From: an uncultured Pseudomonadota bacterium
Lineage (GTDB): Bacteria > Myxococcota_A > UBA796 > GCA-2862545
Direction: 5' to 3'
NCBI GenBank assembly: GCA_913061235.1
Contig: CAJXTB010000004.1
Location: 310,001 to 374,000, forward strand
Length of the DNA: 64,000 nucleotides
Shown here: positions 50,024-58,575 of the stretch, piece after piece
How positions within the stretch are numbered: the stretch's first letter is position 1
How the letters are laid out: each line of letters starts with the position of its first letter
Position numbers and translations under genes: made by a program
Notes under the pieces: generated by a model
What the model saw: the letters and a program-made list of their open reading frames with translations, nothing else
Database searches by the model: none
What the model was told of the DNA's origin: nothing

Positions 50024-51385
50024 ATGGGTCCTGATGACAACCGCCATTCGTTGCACCCCAATGCCGTTGAGGCGGAGCGCGCACTGTTGGGCGGGCTCAT
50101 TCAACGTCCTGATGTGCTCGAAGAGATTCGTCGCGACTTGGATGCGTCGGATTTTTGGCGAGATGACCACCGACTGCTGTTCACCCTCCTCATGGAGATG
50201 AAGCTCAACGGTGAAGCCATTGACCTCATCACCATCCCCGAGCGCGTACTGCGCACGGGTGAACCCGGAAAGTACGGCGGTATCGCCTACGTCATCGAGC
50301 TTCCGGAACACGCGCCGTCTACAGTCAACCTAGAGCACTACGCGGGCCTGATTCGTAGCAAGTCGATGCTGCGGCAGTTGATGACCCTCGGCAACGAGCT
50401 GACCACCCACGCATCGCGTCATCCTGACGACGTGAACGGACTGTTGGACAAGACCACCAGCGAGCTCGTCCGGTTGTCTACACAGGGGAGCGCCGGCAAG
50501 CAGTGGCACCCGATCAGCCTGATCGTCGACGACGAGATCATGAAGTTCGAGGAGCTGGCCTCGCAGGGCGGCGGTGAGAATGTTGGCCTGTCGTCCGGAT
50601 TTCAGCGCTTGGACAAGATGACCGCTGGATTTCAGAAAGGGGACCTGCTGATTCTCGCGGCGCGTCCGTCGATGGGCAAGACTGCTCTCGCGCTTAACCT
50701 TGCGCTGAATGCGGCCATTCTGGATGGCGCTGGCGTCGGAATCTACTCGCTAGAAATGGGTCGGCACTCTCTCGTAGATCGCTTCTTTTGTAGCCTGGGC
50801 ATGGTCGACGGCACGAAGCTGCGTACGGGTGACCTAGATGCCGACGACTGGGAGCGTTTGCACAAGGCGTCCGAGCAGCTCCGTCGTCTGAAGATCCACA
50901 TCAACGACAAGCCCGGCCTGAATGTGGCTGAGATTCGCGCTTCGGCGCTGCAACTCAAGGCTCAGGATCCGACTCTCGGCCTCATCTTGCTCGACTATCT
51001 TCAGCTGATGGGCGCGATGGATCCAAAGCTGCCCCGTGTGCAGCAGGTGTCCAACATGAGTCGCGGCTTGAAGGCATTGGCGAAAGATTTGGAAGTTCCT
51101 GTCATTGCACTGTCCCAGCTCTCTCGTGGTGTCGAGCAGCGGCAAGACAAGCGCCCCATGATGTCGGACCTTCGTGAGTCGGGTGCCATTGAGCAGGATG
51201 CTGACGTGATCATGTTCATCTACCGAGATGAGTACTACAACCCGGACAGTGCGGATCAGGGACTGGCCGAGATTATCATTGCAAAGCAGCGAAACGGGCC
51301 AACAGGCACGGTAAAACTCGCTTTTCAGAAACAGTACACCCTTTTCAATGACGTTGCAGAAGGGGACTGGCTCGCCGGAATGTGA
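50024..51385 (+). CDS. dnaB: Replicative DNA helicase DnaB
   Basis: A 453-aa hexameric replicative helicase. N-terminal domain: SLHPNAVEAERALLGGLIQRPDVLEEI. RecA-like domain: Walker A LILAARPSMGKTALAL, Walker B LGLILLDYLQLMGA, sensor segment VPVIALSQLSRGVEQRQDKRPMMSDLRESGAIEQDADVIMFIYRDEYY and the terminal AKQRNGPTGTVKLAFQ. It unwinds DNA at the replication fork. The usual neighbour of rplI, consistent with a conserved locus. Confidence 0.98.
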   Translation: MGPDDNRHSLHPNAVEAERALLGGLIQRPDVLEEIRRDLDASDFWRDDHRLLFTLLMEMKLNGEAIDLITIPERVLRTGEPGKYGGIAYVIELPEHAPSTVNLEHYAGLIRSKSMLRQLMTLGNELTTHASRHPDDVNGLLDKTTSELVRLSTQGSAGKQWHPISLIVDDEIMKFEELASQGGGENVGLSSGFQRLDKMTAGFQKGDLLILAARPSMGKTALALNLALNAAILDGAGVGIYSLEMGRHSLVDRFFCSLGMVDGTKLRTGDLDADDWERLHKASEQLRRLKIHINDKPGLNVAEIRASALQLKAQDPTLGLILLDYLQLMGAMDPKLPRVQQVSNMSRGLKALAKDLEVPVIALSQLSRGVEQRQDKRPMMSDLRESGAIEQDADVIMFIYRDEYYNPDSADQGLAEIIIAKQRNGPTGTVKLAFQKQYTLFNDVAEGDWLAGM

Positions 51386-51476
51386 GCCCTGTGCGCCACT
51401 TCGCTGTGGAATGCATGCGGCACGCACGTGTTGCGGGCGGTTGTTAGCGGCGCGAAGCAACGGTTTAAGCCCCGTC

Positions 51477-51498
51477 GGGTCCCGAAATTGACGGACCC
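51477..51498 (+). terminator. Weak hairpin after dnaB
   Basis: GGGTCC (51477-51482) and GGACCC (51493-51498) form a 6-bp stem with a 10-base loop, followed by TTCCTC. A weak terminator at best; the surrounding 220 bases have no coding sequence. Confidence 0.3.
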
Positions 51499-51604
51499 TT
51501 CCTCACAGCCTTGACCGCACGCCTTTGCTCCGGTAGCAATGGTGGCCGTCGCGGGGGGGACCCGCAGACACGCACACTAGCTTCTGTAGATGAAGGCGGG
51601 AACC

Positions 51605-52768
51605 ATGGACCAGTCCGAGTTGTTGGCGGACTTCCAAAGCAAAGTCGATGATGTAGTTAAGTTCCAGAACTTCATCGACAAGGCTACGGCAAAGGCAAGC
51701 AGCTTCACCGCGAAAGTGGTGGAGAAAGTCGTTTCTGATAACACCGCTAAACGCGATGTAGTTGTCGAAGCACTCCTCCCTCTTATCGAGCAGGTACAGT
51801 CTTCTGTCGCCGCGCTCGAGACAGACAAGAACGGCATTGTGTCCGGTCAAGAGGCATCGCGAGGGGAGTTGGAGGAGCTTGAGCTCCGCCTGGCTATTGA
51901 AGAGCTCACACAAGATGAGTTCGACGCCAAAGCCGCTGACCTGCAAGAGGAAGTCGCCGAGGGAAATAAGGAAATCGGCTCGATCGATGACCGACTGCAA
52001 ACCATCCAGACGGAACTAGACCGCTGGATTGAGGTTGCAGCAAACGCAGGCGTTGCGGATGGTCTGGGCAGTGCTCCAGAACCTGAACCAGAGCCGGAAC
52101 CCGAGCCCGAGCCCGAGCCGGAACCTGAAGACGAGGCCTTCCAGACTCAGCTTGCTGGTCAAGACGACTCTGAAGAAGAACTCTTCGGTGACTTTGACAT
52201 GGGCGAGTCGGACGAAGACATCCTTGCTGATGAGACGCCCGAGCCCGACATGAGCGGCTTCGAAGGCTCTGACGGCACGGAAGGTATCTTTGCCGAGTCC
52301 GTCAGCATCACCGAAGACGTCTCTGTCGTCTTCGGAGACGATGACAGCGACGACGGTCTAGACCTTGAAGTCGGCGACATGGACACCCTCGTAGACGACG
52401 ACCTCGTCGAGATGGGTGACGGCAGCGAAGACGATGACGACGCTGACCCAGACGACTCTGAGGGCGGCGAACGGCATGCCGTTATGCTGTACCAAGAGGG
52501 AACTGCCGAAGAGCAGATCTACCCGTTCAGCAACGATGTGCTGACTCTCGGTCGCGGCCGGGACAACGACATTCAGGTCAAGAATGACTCGAAGGTCTCT
52601 CGCTACCACTGCAAACTGTACCGCCGCAGTGGCAACTTCTACATTGAAGACAACAAGTCCGCGAACGGAACGTTGGTCAACGGTGAACTCATCACGGAAC
52701 GTCGTTTGTTCGGTGGTGAGGAGATTATCATTGGCGAGACATTCTTCCGCTTCCGGATCATGGATTGA
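51605..52768 (+). CDS. FHA-domain protein with coiled coil and PE repeats
   Basis: A 387-aa cytoplasmic protein. Residues 1-150 are a long helical coiled-coil (DDVVKFQNFIDKATAK, ELEELELRLAIEELTQDEF, IDDRLQTIQTELDRW). A (Pro-Glu)n spacer (about 158-175) and very acidic segments lead to a C-terminal FHA domain (LTLGRGRDNDIQVKNDSKVSRYHCKLY, DNKSANGTLVNGE) that should bind phosphothreonine peptides. ATG 51605 is favoured because AAGGCGGGA precedes it; ATG 51590 is possible. It suggests Ser/Thr kinase signalling, though no kinase is in the window. Confidence 0.86.
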   Translation: MDQSELLADFQSKVDDVVKFQNFIDKATAKASSFTAKVVEKVVSDNTAKRDVVVEALLPLIEQVQSSVAALETDKNGIVSGQEASRGELEELELRLAIEELTQDEFDAKAADLQEEVAEGNKEIGSIDDRLQTIQTELDRWIEVAANAGVADGLGSAPEPEPEPEPEPEPEPEPEDEAFQTQLAGQDDSEEELFGDFDMGESDEDILADETPEPDMSGFEGSDGTEGIFAESVSITEDVSVVFGDDDSDDGLDLEVGDMDTLVDDDLVEMGDGSEDDDDADPDDSEGGERHAVMLYQEGTAEEQIYPFSNDVLTLGRGRDNDIQVKNDSKVSRYHCKLYRRSGNFYIEDNKSANGTLVNGELITERRLFGGEEIIIGETFFRFRIMD

Positions 52769-52819
52769 TCATTGGACGGCCCTGTAAGGGGCTGTAAGAA
52801 ATCACTGCGATGATTTGAG

Positions 52820-52860
52820 TCCCCCTGCGGTATGGTTCTTCCATCGGCGGGGGGATTTTT
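52820..52860 (+). terminator. Hairpin terminator between FHA gene and HTH-receiver gene
   Basis: TCCCCC (52820-52825) pairs with GGGGGA (52850-52855), with an inner ATGG/CCAT stem, and is followed by five T. It fits a rho-independent terminator of the FHA gene but its 3' arm is also the G-rich ribosome site of the next gene. Confidence 0.6.
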
Positions 52861-53481
52861 CTGTCTAAGACCACACCAGAGCAGTCTCTGTACTACACGA
52901 CCCATCAGGTCGCTGGAATGTTCGGAGTGTCGCTTGGCACGGTAGCGAACTGGGTAGACAGCGGCCGCGTGCCTGCGCACCGCACGCCAGGGGGGCATCG
53001 CCGGATTGGCTCACTAGATCTCCGTACGTTTGCGGAAAGCCTGGACTACGACCTGCCTGGCGCCCTGTTTCCAGCAGCGGGTAAGCCTTTACGCGTTTTG
53101 GTGGTCGATGATGAGCCAGACTTCTTGTTTCTCGTGCGTGAGACGCTGGCCGACTCGAAAGGGTTGGAGGTCGCCACAGCGAACTCCGGTTTCCTTGCCG
53201 GCTTGGAGATTGGACGTCTACTGCCCGATCTGGTCTTGCTCGACCTGATGATGCCGGACATTGATGGCTTTGAGGTCTTCCGTATGCTCAAGGAGCGCGA
53301 AGAACTCAGTGACATTCCTGTTGTTGCCTGCACTGCCTTCGCGGACGCCAACATCCAACGGCGAGTGAACGAGGCGGGCTTCACGGGATTCCTGCCAAAG
53401 CCTCTCGTGTTCGTTGATCTAGAGAACACGCTGTTGGGCTTCCTAGAAGCCAACAAGGCGGCGACTCTCGCAAAGGGCTAG
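52861..53481 (+). CDS. HTH-receiver (response regulator) protein, CTG start
   Basis: A 206-aa two-domain protein with an N-terminal MerR/excisionase-type HTH (YYTTHQVAGMFGVSLGTVANWVDSGRVPAHRTPGGHRRI) and a C-terminal receiver: acidic pocket VVDDEPD, phosphoacceptor in LLDLMMPDIDGFEVF, conserved Thr in ACTAFAD and Lys in FLPKPLV. The HTH requires codons before ATG 52918, since that Met lies inside the helix. Between the upstream stop (52816-52818) and 52918 there is no ATG, GTG or TTG in frame; CTG 52861, six bases after GGGGGG, is the best start. HTH before receiver is the reverse of the usual order. It probably regulates transcription in response to an unlinked kinase. Confidence 0.78.
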   Translation: MSKTTPEQSLYYTTHQVAGMFGVSLGTVANWVDSGRVPAHRTPGGHRRIGSLDLRTFAESLDYDLPGALFPAAGKPLRVLVVDDEPDFLFLVRETLADSKGLEVATANSGFLAGLEIGRLLPDLVLLDLMMPDIDGFEVFRMLKEREELSDIPVVACTAFADANIQRRVNEAGFTGFLPKPLVFVDLENTLLGFLEANKAATLAKG

Positions 53482-53508
53482 TGACGCGGCCCGTTTGTTG
53501 GGGGATTC

Positions 53509-54858
53509 GTGTCCGAGCCGATTGCTTCGCCCATTGTCGCTCCTGGTGGCAACGCCGACGAGGTGCGAACACTGTGGCGCCTTGGTTGGCCTGTGGCCCT
53601 TGGCGGCGTGGGTATGCTCGGTATGGGTGCGGTAGATACGGCGATGGTCGGCCCCCTCGGGGAGCAGGCCCTCGCAGCATTGTCCGCGTCGAACATGTGG
53701 GTGCATGGCCTTGGGGTGTTTGGCCGAGGCATCATGATGGGCGTGGACCCCATCGTCTCCCAAGCCTACGGCCGGGGAGATTCGGAGCGTATTGCAGGGG
53801 CAACACGGGCTGTTCTGCTGTTGGCAGTGTTCATCGCCGTCCCACTATGGGCAGGCTACCAGCTGGCCGCTCCGGGGCTACAGGCGCTCGGTCAGCCAGC
53901 AGAAATCCTGCCGGATGTCGCGTTGTATTGTCGTGCGGTGGCGCTCGGCGTGCCCGGTTTCATGGTGTTCTGGGCCGTGCGTCAGCTGATGCAGGGCGTT
54001 GAGGTCATGCGACCTGCGACCGTCGCCATCATCGTCGCCAACCTGCTCAACGTGCTGCTGAATGCATGCTTTGTTCACGGATGGTTAGGCGCGCCGGCAC
54101 TTGGCGTGGTCGGGGCTGGGTATGCAACGGCCGGCTCATCGTGGTGTATGGCCTTGGTATTGGTGTGGTTGTGTCGGGCCGAGCTGTCGCGGCTCATCAG
54201 ACAACCTTCACGCCGCGGAATTGTGCATCACGCCCGAGACATTGTGTCCATGGGAGCGCCCGTCGCGGTGCAGCTCGGCGTCGAGATCTGGGGCTTTGTC
54301 GCCGCTGGAGTCATGGTCGGCTGGATGGGCACCACGGCCCTTGCAGGGCACGCCATCGCACTGCTGGTTGCCAGCATTTCGTTCATGATTCCGCTTGGAA
54401 TTGGGAGTGGGGCGACCACCCGCGTAGGAAACCTCGTCGGAGCTGGATTCCCTTGGCAACGCAGCGGATGGCTCGCGATTGCATTGGGGGGGAGCATCTC
54501 CGTCGTGGCGGCGGTGGTGTTTACAACGCTGCCAGGCCCCATTGCTCGGTTGTTCACATCAGACGCAGGTGTCATTGCTGTTGTCGTGATTCTTCTTCCG
54601 ATTGCAGCCACCTTTCAGGTGGTCGACGGCCTGCAGGTGACCGCCCATGGCGTGCTGCGTGGGGTCGGGGATGTTCGTGTACCTATGGTGTTCAATGTAC
54701 TGGCCCACTGGTGCATCGGGCTCCCCACAGCGGCCCTGCTGGCCTTCGGTTTGGATTGGGGTGTGGCCGGGGTGTGGTGGGGCTTGGTAGCCGGCCTTTC
54801 GACCGTCGGGGGGCTGCTGTTGTTTCGTCTTCGTCAGCTGGCTGGTCGGGCCCTTTGA
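53509..54858 (+). CDS. MATE-family efflux transporter
   Basis: A 449-aa membrane protein with twelve hydrophobic helices. MATE motifs: RLGWPVALGGVGMLGMGAVDTAMVGPLGEQALAALSASN at the start, and TALAGHAIALLVASISFMIPLGIGSGATTRVGNLVGAG in the second half. It exports drugs or metabolites using a H+ or Na+ gradient. GTG 53509 follows GGGGGATT. It follows the regulator by 27 bases and precedes argR; co-transcription with the regulator is possible. Confidence 0.93.
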   Translation: MSEPIASPIVAPGGNADEVRTLWRLGWPVALGGVGMLGMGAVDTAMVGPLGEQALAALSASNMWVHGLGVFGRGIMMGVDPIVSQAYGRGDSERIAGATRAVLLLAVFIAVPLWAGYQLAAPGLQALGQPAEILPDVALYCRAVALGVPGFMVFWAVRQLMQGVEVMRPATVAIIVANLLNVLLNACFVHGWLGAPALGVVGAGYATAGSSWCMALVLVWLCRAELSRLIRQPSRRGIVHHARDIVSMGAPVAVQLGVEIWGFVAAGVMVGWMGTTALAGHAIALLVASISFMIPLGIGSGATTRVGNLVGAGFPWQRSGWLAIALGGSISVVAAVVFTTLPGPIARLFTSDAGVIAVVVILLPIAATFQVVDGLQVTAHGVLRGVGDVRVPMVFNVLAHWCIGLPTAALLAFGLDWGVAGVWWGLVAGLSTVGGLLLFRLRQLAGRAL

Positions 54859-54862
54859 ACGA

Positions 54863-54889
54863 TTGCTTGAATTCGCTGGCGCATAATAT
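54863..54889 (+). promoter_or_regulatory. Candidate promoter of argR
   Basis: TTGCTT (54863-54868) and TAATAT (54884-54889) with 15 bases between. The start of transcription would fall about 5 bases before ATG 54901, so the argR transcript may be nearly leaderless. A half ARG-box-like TGAATTC at 54869-54875 lies within. Confidence 0.35.
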
Positions 54890-54900
54890 GTGTCCGCTAT

Positions 54901-55320
54901 ATGCGCGCGGCCATGACATGGCGCGCAACATTGCCGGACCTGCTGACAGCGGGAACCTTCCGCACCCAAGCAGAGATTGTCGAGGCGCTCGTGCATCGCG
55001 GTGCGGCCATTGACCAGTCGGCCGTCTCGCGTGAACTGCGGCGTCTGGGTGTGAAGAAGGTGGCGGGCTGCTACCGCATGCCGGGTCAGCCGTCGCTCGG
55101 AGCACCGATACACTCGTTGCGCGTGGCATACGGGGGAGGACTCGCAGTGGTCACCACCGAACCCGCTTTTGCAGCCGTAGTTGCTCACGCCATTGATCAA
55201 TCGAACCTCCCAGGCGTGCTAGGCACGATTGCTGGGGATGACACCGTCATGGTCGCTCTAGGTACCTCCACCGCTGTTCGCGCCTTGCGTCAGCTGGTTG
55301 GACTGCCGGAAGCCAACTGA
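54901..55320 (+). CDS. argR: Arginine repressor
   Basis: A 139-aa ArgR. The winged HTH region GTFRTQAEIVEALVHRGAAIDQSAVSRELRRLGVKKV and the arginine-binding trimerisation domain with NLPGVLGTIAGDDTVMVA are visible. It represses arginine genes when arginine is abundant. It lies at the head of the arginine operon, 21 bases before argG, so it may regulate itself and the operon. Confidence 0.9.
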   Translation: MRAAMTWRATLPDLLTAGTFRTQAEIVEALVHRGAAIDQSAVSRELRRLGVKKVAGCYRMPGQPSLGAPIHSLRVAYGGGLAVVTTEPAFAAVVAHAIDQSNLPGVLGTIAGDDTVMVALGTSTAVRALRQLVGLPEAN

Positions 55321-55341
55321 ACCCTTCGTTTTGGAGCCGTC

Positions 55342-56553
55342 TTGAAACAACCCGTCGCCGTGGCCTTTTCTGGAGGTCTCGATACTAGCTGGCTCGTCGC
55401 ACGCATGGCCGAAGCCGGGCATGCCGTCACCGCTATCAGCATCAACACTGGTGCTTGGGAAGACGATGGCATTGGAGCCCTCGCGGCCCATGCCAAGGCT
55501 CTCGGAGCGACCGAACACGTCGCCATTGATGGGCGCGATTCTCTGTATGACGACCACATCGCGTGGCTCATCCGCGGCAACGTGTTGCGCGGCCAAGTCT
55601 ATCCTCTGTGCGTCGGCGTTGAGCGCGTGGTGCAAGCCCGCTTGTTTGCACACGCAGCTGCCGAGCGAGACATCGAGCTGCTGGTTCACGGCTCCACGGG
55701 CGCCGGCAACGACCAGGTCCGATTCGACGTGACGCTTCGCGCGGTGGCCCCCAAAGCGACCGTGCTTGCGCCCATTCGTGACGAAGCCATCTCGCGTGAA
55801 CACAGCGCATCGTGGCTGTCTGAGCGTGGTCTTGGGCCTATGCAGGATGACGTTGAGGTCTCCATCAATGACGGTCTGTGGGGAACGACAGCCGGTGGAC
55901 GGGAGACCCATGATCCATGGATGGCCCCGGAAGAGACTTCGTACATCCGCACCACCAAGCCCACTGAGGCTCCGGTGGAAGGCGTCGACATCATCTTGGA
56001 TTTTGAAGATGGTCTACCTGTAGCCATTGACGGTGAAGCCATTCGTGGCTGGCGCGCCGTCGCAGCACTCAATGCGCTGGGGTCTGCACACGGAGTCGGA
56101 CGCGGTATTCATTTGGGTGACACCATCTTGGGCATCAAGGGACGCATTGCGTTCGAGGCTCCGGGGGCCTTCATCCTGCTTCCTGCTCACCGTGAGCTCG
56201 AGAAGCTGGTTCTGACGCCGCAGCAGCGCTTTTGGAAGGACCATCTCGGTGAGCTGTACGGTCAGCTTGTACATGAGGCCAAGCTGCTCGACCCACTGGC
56301 ACGTGACATCGAGGCCTTCCTGGCGAGCTCACAAGAGCGTGTTGCTGGGCAGGTTCGTGTCAACCTGCGCCAAGGAAACGTCCAAGTCACAGGCGTGCGC
56401 AGCAAGTGGTCCATGCACGCTGTGCAGCAGACCGCCTATGGCGAACACACGGCACTGTGGACGGGTGCGGACGCCAAGGGCTTCTCCCTCATCCATGGCA
56501 CTTCCCAGTGGCTCGCCGCACAGGCAAAACGCGAAGCAGAGGCTACATCATGA
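55342..56553 (+). CDS. argG: Argininosuccinate synthase
   Basis: A 403-aa enzyme joining citrulline and aspartate with ATP. The ATP loop AVAFSGGLDTSW is at the N-terminus; HGSTGAGNDQVRFDVTLRA and APIRDEAISREHSASWL are family segments; GIHLGDTILGIKGRIAFEAPGAF is the citrulline/aspartate site. TTG 55342 follows GGAGCC. Its stop overlaps the next gene by four bases. The operon lacks argH in the window. Confidence 0.95.
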   Translation: MKQPVAVAFSGGLDTSWLVARMAEAGHAVTAISINTGAWEDDGIGALAAHAKALGATEHVAIDGRDSLYDDHIAWLIRGNVLRGQVYPLCVGVERVVQARLFAHAAAERDIELLVHGSTGAGNDQVRFDVTLRAVAPKATVLAPIRDEAISREHSASWLSERGLGPMQDDVEVSINDGLWGTTAGGRETHDPWMAPEETSYIRTTKPTEAPVEGVDIILDFEDGLPVAIDGEAIRGWRAVAALNALGSAHGVGRGIHLGDTILGIKGRIAFEAPGAFILLPAHRELEKLVLTPQQRFWKDHLGELYGQLVHEAKLLDPLARDIEAFLASSQERVAGQVRVNLRQGNVQVTGVRSKWSMHAVQQTAYGEHTALWTGADAKGFSLIHGTSQWLAAQAKREAEATS

Positions 56554-57614
56554 GGGTCAAACTGGACAAAGTGGCGTCCTCTACACGAAACGTCCCGCTT
56601 CACGACATGGTTGTGCTCGGAGAAGACATTCCGGCCAAGCCTGGCGTCATCATTGCGGTGCGCGTGTTGGATGAAAAAGCGGTCTACAACAAGGTCGAGG
56701 ACGTGCACGGTCGCATGATGACCGTACACAAGGGCGACGTTGTGGCTGGTGTGCTCGGTGAGCGCCGCGCACTGCGTGGCTACAGCGGCGTGGTTCCAAA
56801 GACCATCAAGAAGGGCGACATCCTGCACCTTCTGAACCTGGGCGGCATCATTGGCGAGTGTACCTCGGCCAACCCAGAAGTGGGACCACCAGCCCGTGCG
56901 GAAGTCTTGGGTGTGGTCTTGACCTTTCCGAGCGGTGAGCGACGCGACGGTCAGCCGGCGAACATCTTCCCGGGCCCGGTTGCCCTGCGTGACGTGGTTC
57001 CAGAGCTTCCGGCATTGGTGTTCGTCGCAGGTACGTGCATGCATGCTGGCAAGACTGCAGCCGCCTCCATCCTCATTCGTCAACTGACGGCTCGTGGCTT
57101 GCGTGTGGGGGCCACCAAGGTCACCGGCGTGGCACTTCGTCGGGACTCTCTCGAGATGCAGGACCACGGCGCGGTGTGTGCCATCACGTTCAACGATGCC
57201 GGCTTGGCGTCGACGACCGGGCAAGATGCTGTCTGCCCTGCGCGTGGCTGCTTAGCGGCGGTTGCGGACCACCGAGTGGACGTCATTGTGGCAGAACTCG
57301 GCGACGGTCTGCTCGGAGAGTACGGAGTGGCCGACATTCTCGCAGCGGATGACATCCGGGAGCAGACCCAAGCCATCATCCTGGCAGCGACGGACCCTGT
57401 CGCTGGCTGGGGCGGCGTCAAGCTGCTCGAAGAGCTGGGCTATGAGACCACCGTGGTGACGGGGCCTGCGACGGACAACAGCGCCGGTACGAACGCCATA
57501 AAGAGCCGGACCGGAACCCCGGCCATCAACGCGTTCAAGGAGCCCGAGAACTTTGCCGACTGCGTGGTACGTAGCCTCGGAGTTCGCATTCCAGCACAGC
57601 TGGGAACGTCATGA
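56550..57614 (+). CDS. P-loop protein of the arginine operon, unknown function
   Basis: A 354-aa cytoplasmic protein coupled to argG (ATGA) and argC (ATGA). Residues 1-145 form a beta-rich domain (VPLHDMVVLGEDIP, LRGYSGVVPKTIKKGDIL). The C-terminal 200 residues are a P-loop NTPase-like domain: Walker A-like FVAGTCMHAGKTAAAS, then RQLTARGLRVGATKVTGVAL and DVIVAELGDGLLGEYGV. The layout recalls DUF1611 proteins such as DgcN (an N-acetyltransferase of D-glutamate, which has GTDCSVGKM and IEGQGSLFHPSYAGV) and also BioD/CobB-like enzymes. Its position in an arginine operon suggests a role in arginine synthesis or control, but the activity is unknown. Confidence 0.6.
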   Translation: MRVKLDKVASSTRNVPLHDMVVLGEDIPAKPGVIIAVRVLDEKAVYNKVEDVHGRMMTVHKGDVVAGVLGERRALRGYSGVVPKTIKKGDILHLLNLGGIIGECTSANPEVGPPARAEVLGVVLTFPSGERRDGQPANIFPGPVALRDVVPELPALVFVAGTCMHAGKTAAASILIRQLTARGLRVGATKVTGVALRRDSLEMQDHGAVCAITFNDAGLASTTGQDAVCPARGCLAAVADHRVDVIVAELGDGLLGEYGVADILAADDIREQTQAIILAATDPVAGWGGVKLLEELGYETTVVTGPATDNSAGTNAIKSRTGTPAINAFKEPENFADCVVRSLGVRIPAQLGTS

Positions 57615-58564
57615 GCATTCGCGTTGGTGTTGTGGGGGCTGCCGGGTACGTCGGCAGTGAAATGTGCCGGTGGATCCTGGCCCACCCGGACATGACGCTG
57701 AGCATGGCCGTGTCACGCTCGCGCGTTGGCAAGCCGCTTTCCTCTGCTGTTCCAGCGCTGCTTGGTGCCACCGACGTCTGCTTCTCCGGATTCGACGCTG
57801 CTGCCTTGTGCGCTCTCGATGTCGTTGTTCTCGCGACACCCCATGGGGCGGCAGCAGGTCTGGCCGCACAGCTGGGAGACGCGCCGGTCCTGTTGGATTG
57901 CAGTCGCGACCACCGTCATGCGGAAGGCTGGGTCTTTGGCCAGCCCGAGTGGCACGCGGACAAGCTCGTGGGAGCAACGCGCATTGCCGCTCCAGGGTGT
58001 TTCGCCACGGCGCTGATGCTCTCGGCGGCTCCGTTTGTTGACGCAGGCGTGGTTGCTGGCGACATCCAAGTGGTTGCGGCAACGGGCTCTACCGGATCGG
58101 GAGCCAGCGCGTCTGCAGCGACGCATCACCCCGAACGCTTTGTCAATCTCAAGGCGTACAAGGTGCTGAATCATCAGCACGTGCCCGAGGTCTTGGCCTT
58201 CTTGGCCGGCTTGGGAACGCAGCCTACGCTCAACTTTGTGCCATGGTCTGCTCCTGTGGACCGCGGCATTTTCGCCACCAGCTTCATTCCCATGACGCCA
58301 GGCTGTGACGCCGACGCCATTGTACGGACGGCCTATGGCAATCGTCGGTTCATTCGGCTGCGCGATGGCACCCCTGAGCTTCGTCATGTTCGCGGAACTG
58401 CCTTCTGCGACATTAGTGTGCACCAAGACGGTGACACCGCTGTAGTCCTAGCGGCTATGGACAACTTGGGAAGGGGGGCTGCTGCGCAAGCTATGCAGGC
58501 CCTCAATCTTGCTCTCGGCTTGCGTGAAGACGCAGCTATCGGCGTGTTCGCCGCAACTCCCTGA
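57611..58564 (+). CDS. argC: N-acetyl-gamma-glutamyl-phosphate reductase
   Basis: A 317-aa NADPH-dependent reductase. N-terminal dinucleotide fold VGVVGAAGYVGSEMCRWI; catalytic Cys in IAAPGCFATALMLS; catalytic-region GSTGSGASASAATHHPERF; LNHQHVPEV. It makes N-acetylglutamate semialdehyde. It overlaps the P-loop gene by four bases and is followed by argD after 11 bases. Confidence 0.94.
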   Translation: MSIRVGVVGAAGYVGSEMCRWILAHPDMTLSMAVSRSRVGKPLSSAVPALLGATDVCFSGFDAAALCALDVVVLATPHGAAAGLAAQLGDAPVLLDCSRDHRHAEGWVFGQPEWHADKLVGATRIAAPGCFATALMLSAAPFVDAGVVAGDIQVVAATGSTGSGASASAATHHPERFVNLKAYKVLNHQHVPEVLAFLAGLGTQPTLNFVPWSAPVDRGIFATSFIPMTPGCDADAIVRTAYGNRRFIRLRDGTPELRHVRGTAFCDISVHQDGDTAVVLAAMDNLGRGAAAQAMQALNLALGLREDAAIGVFAATP

Positions 58565-58575
58565 AGGACGCGCCC

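Noticed and set aside
52076-52130. PE repeat as a minisatellite in the FHA gene
   Set aside because: The Pro-Glu codons vary and the DNA repeat is imperfect; a low-complexity linker is enough to explain it.
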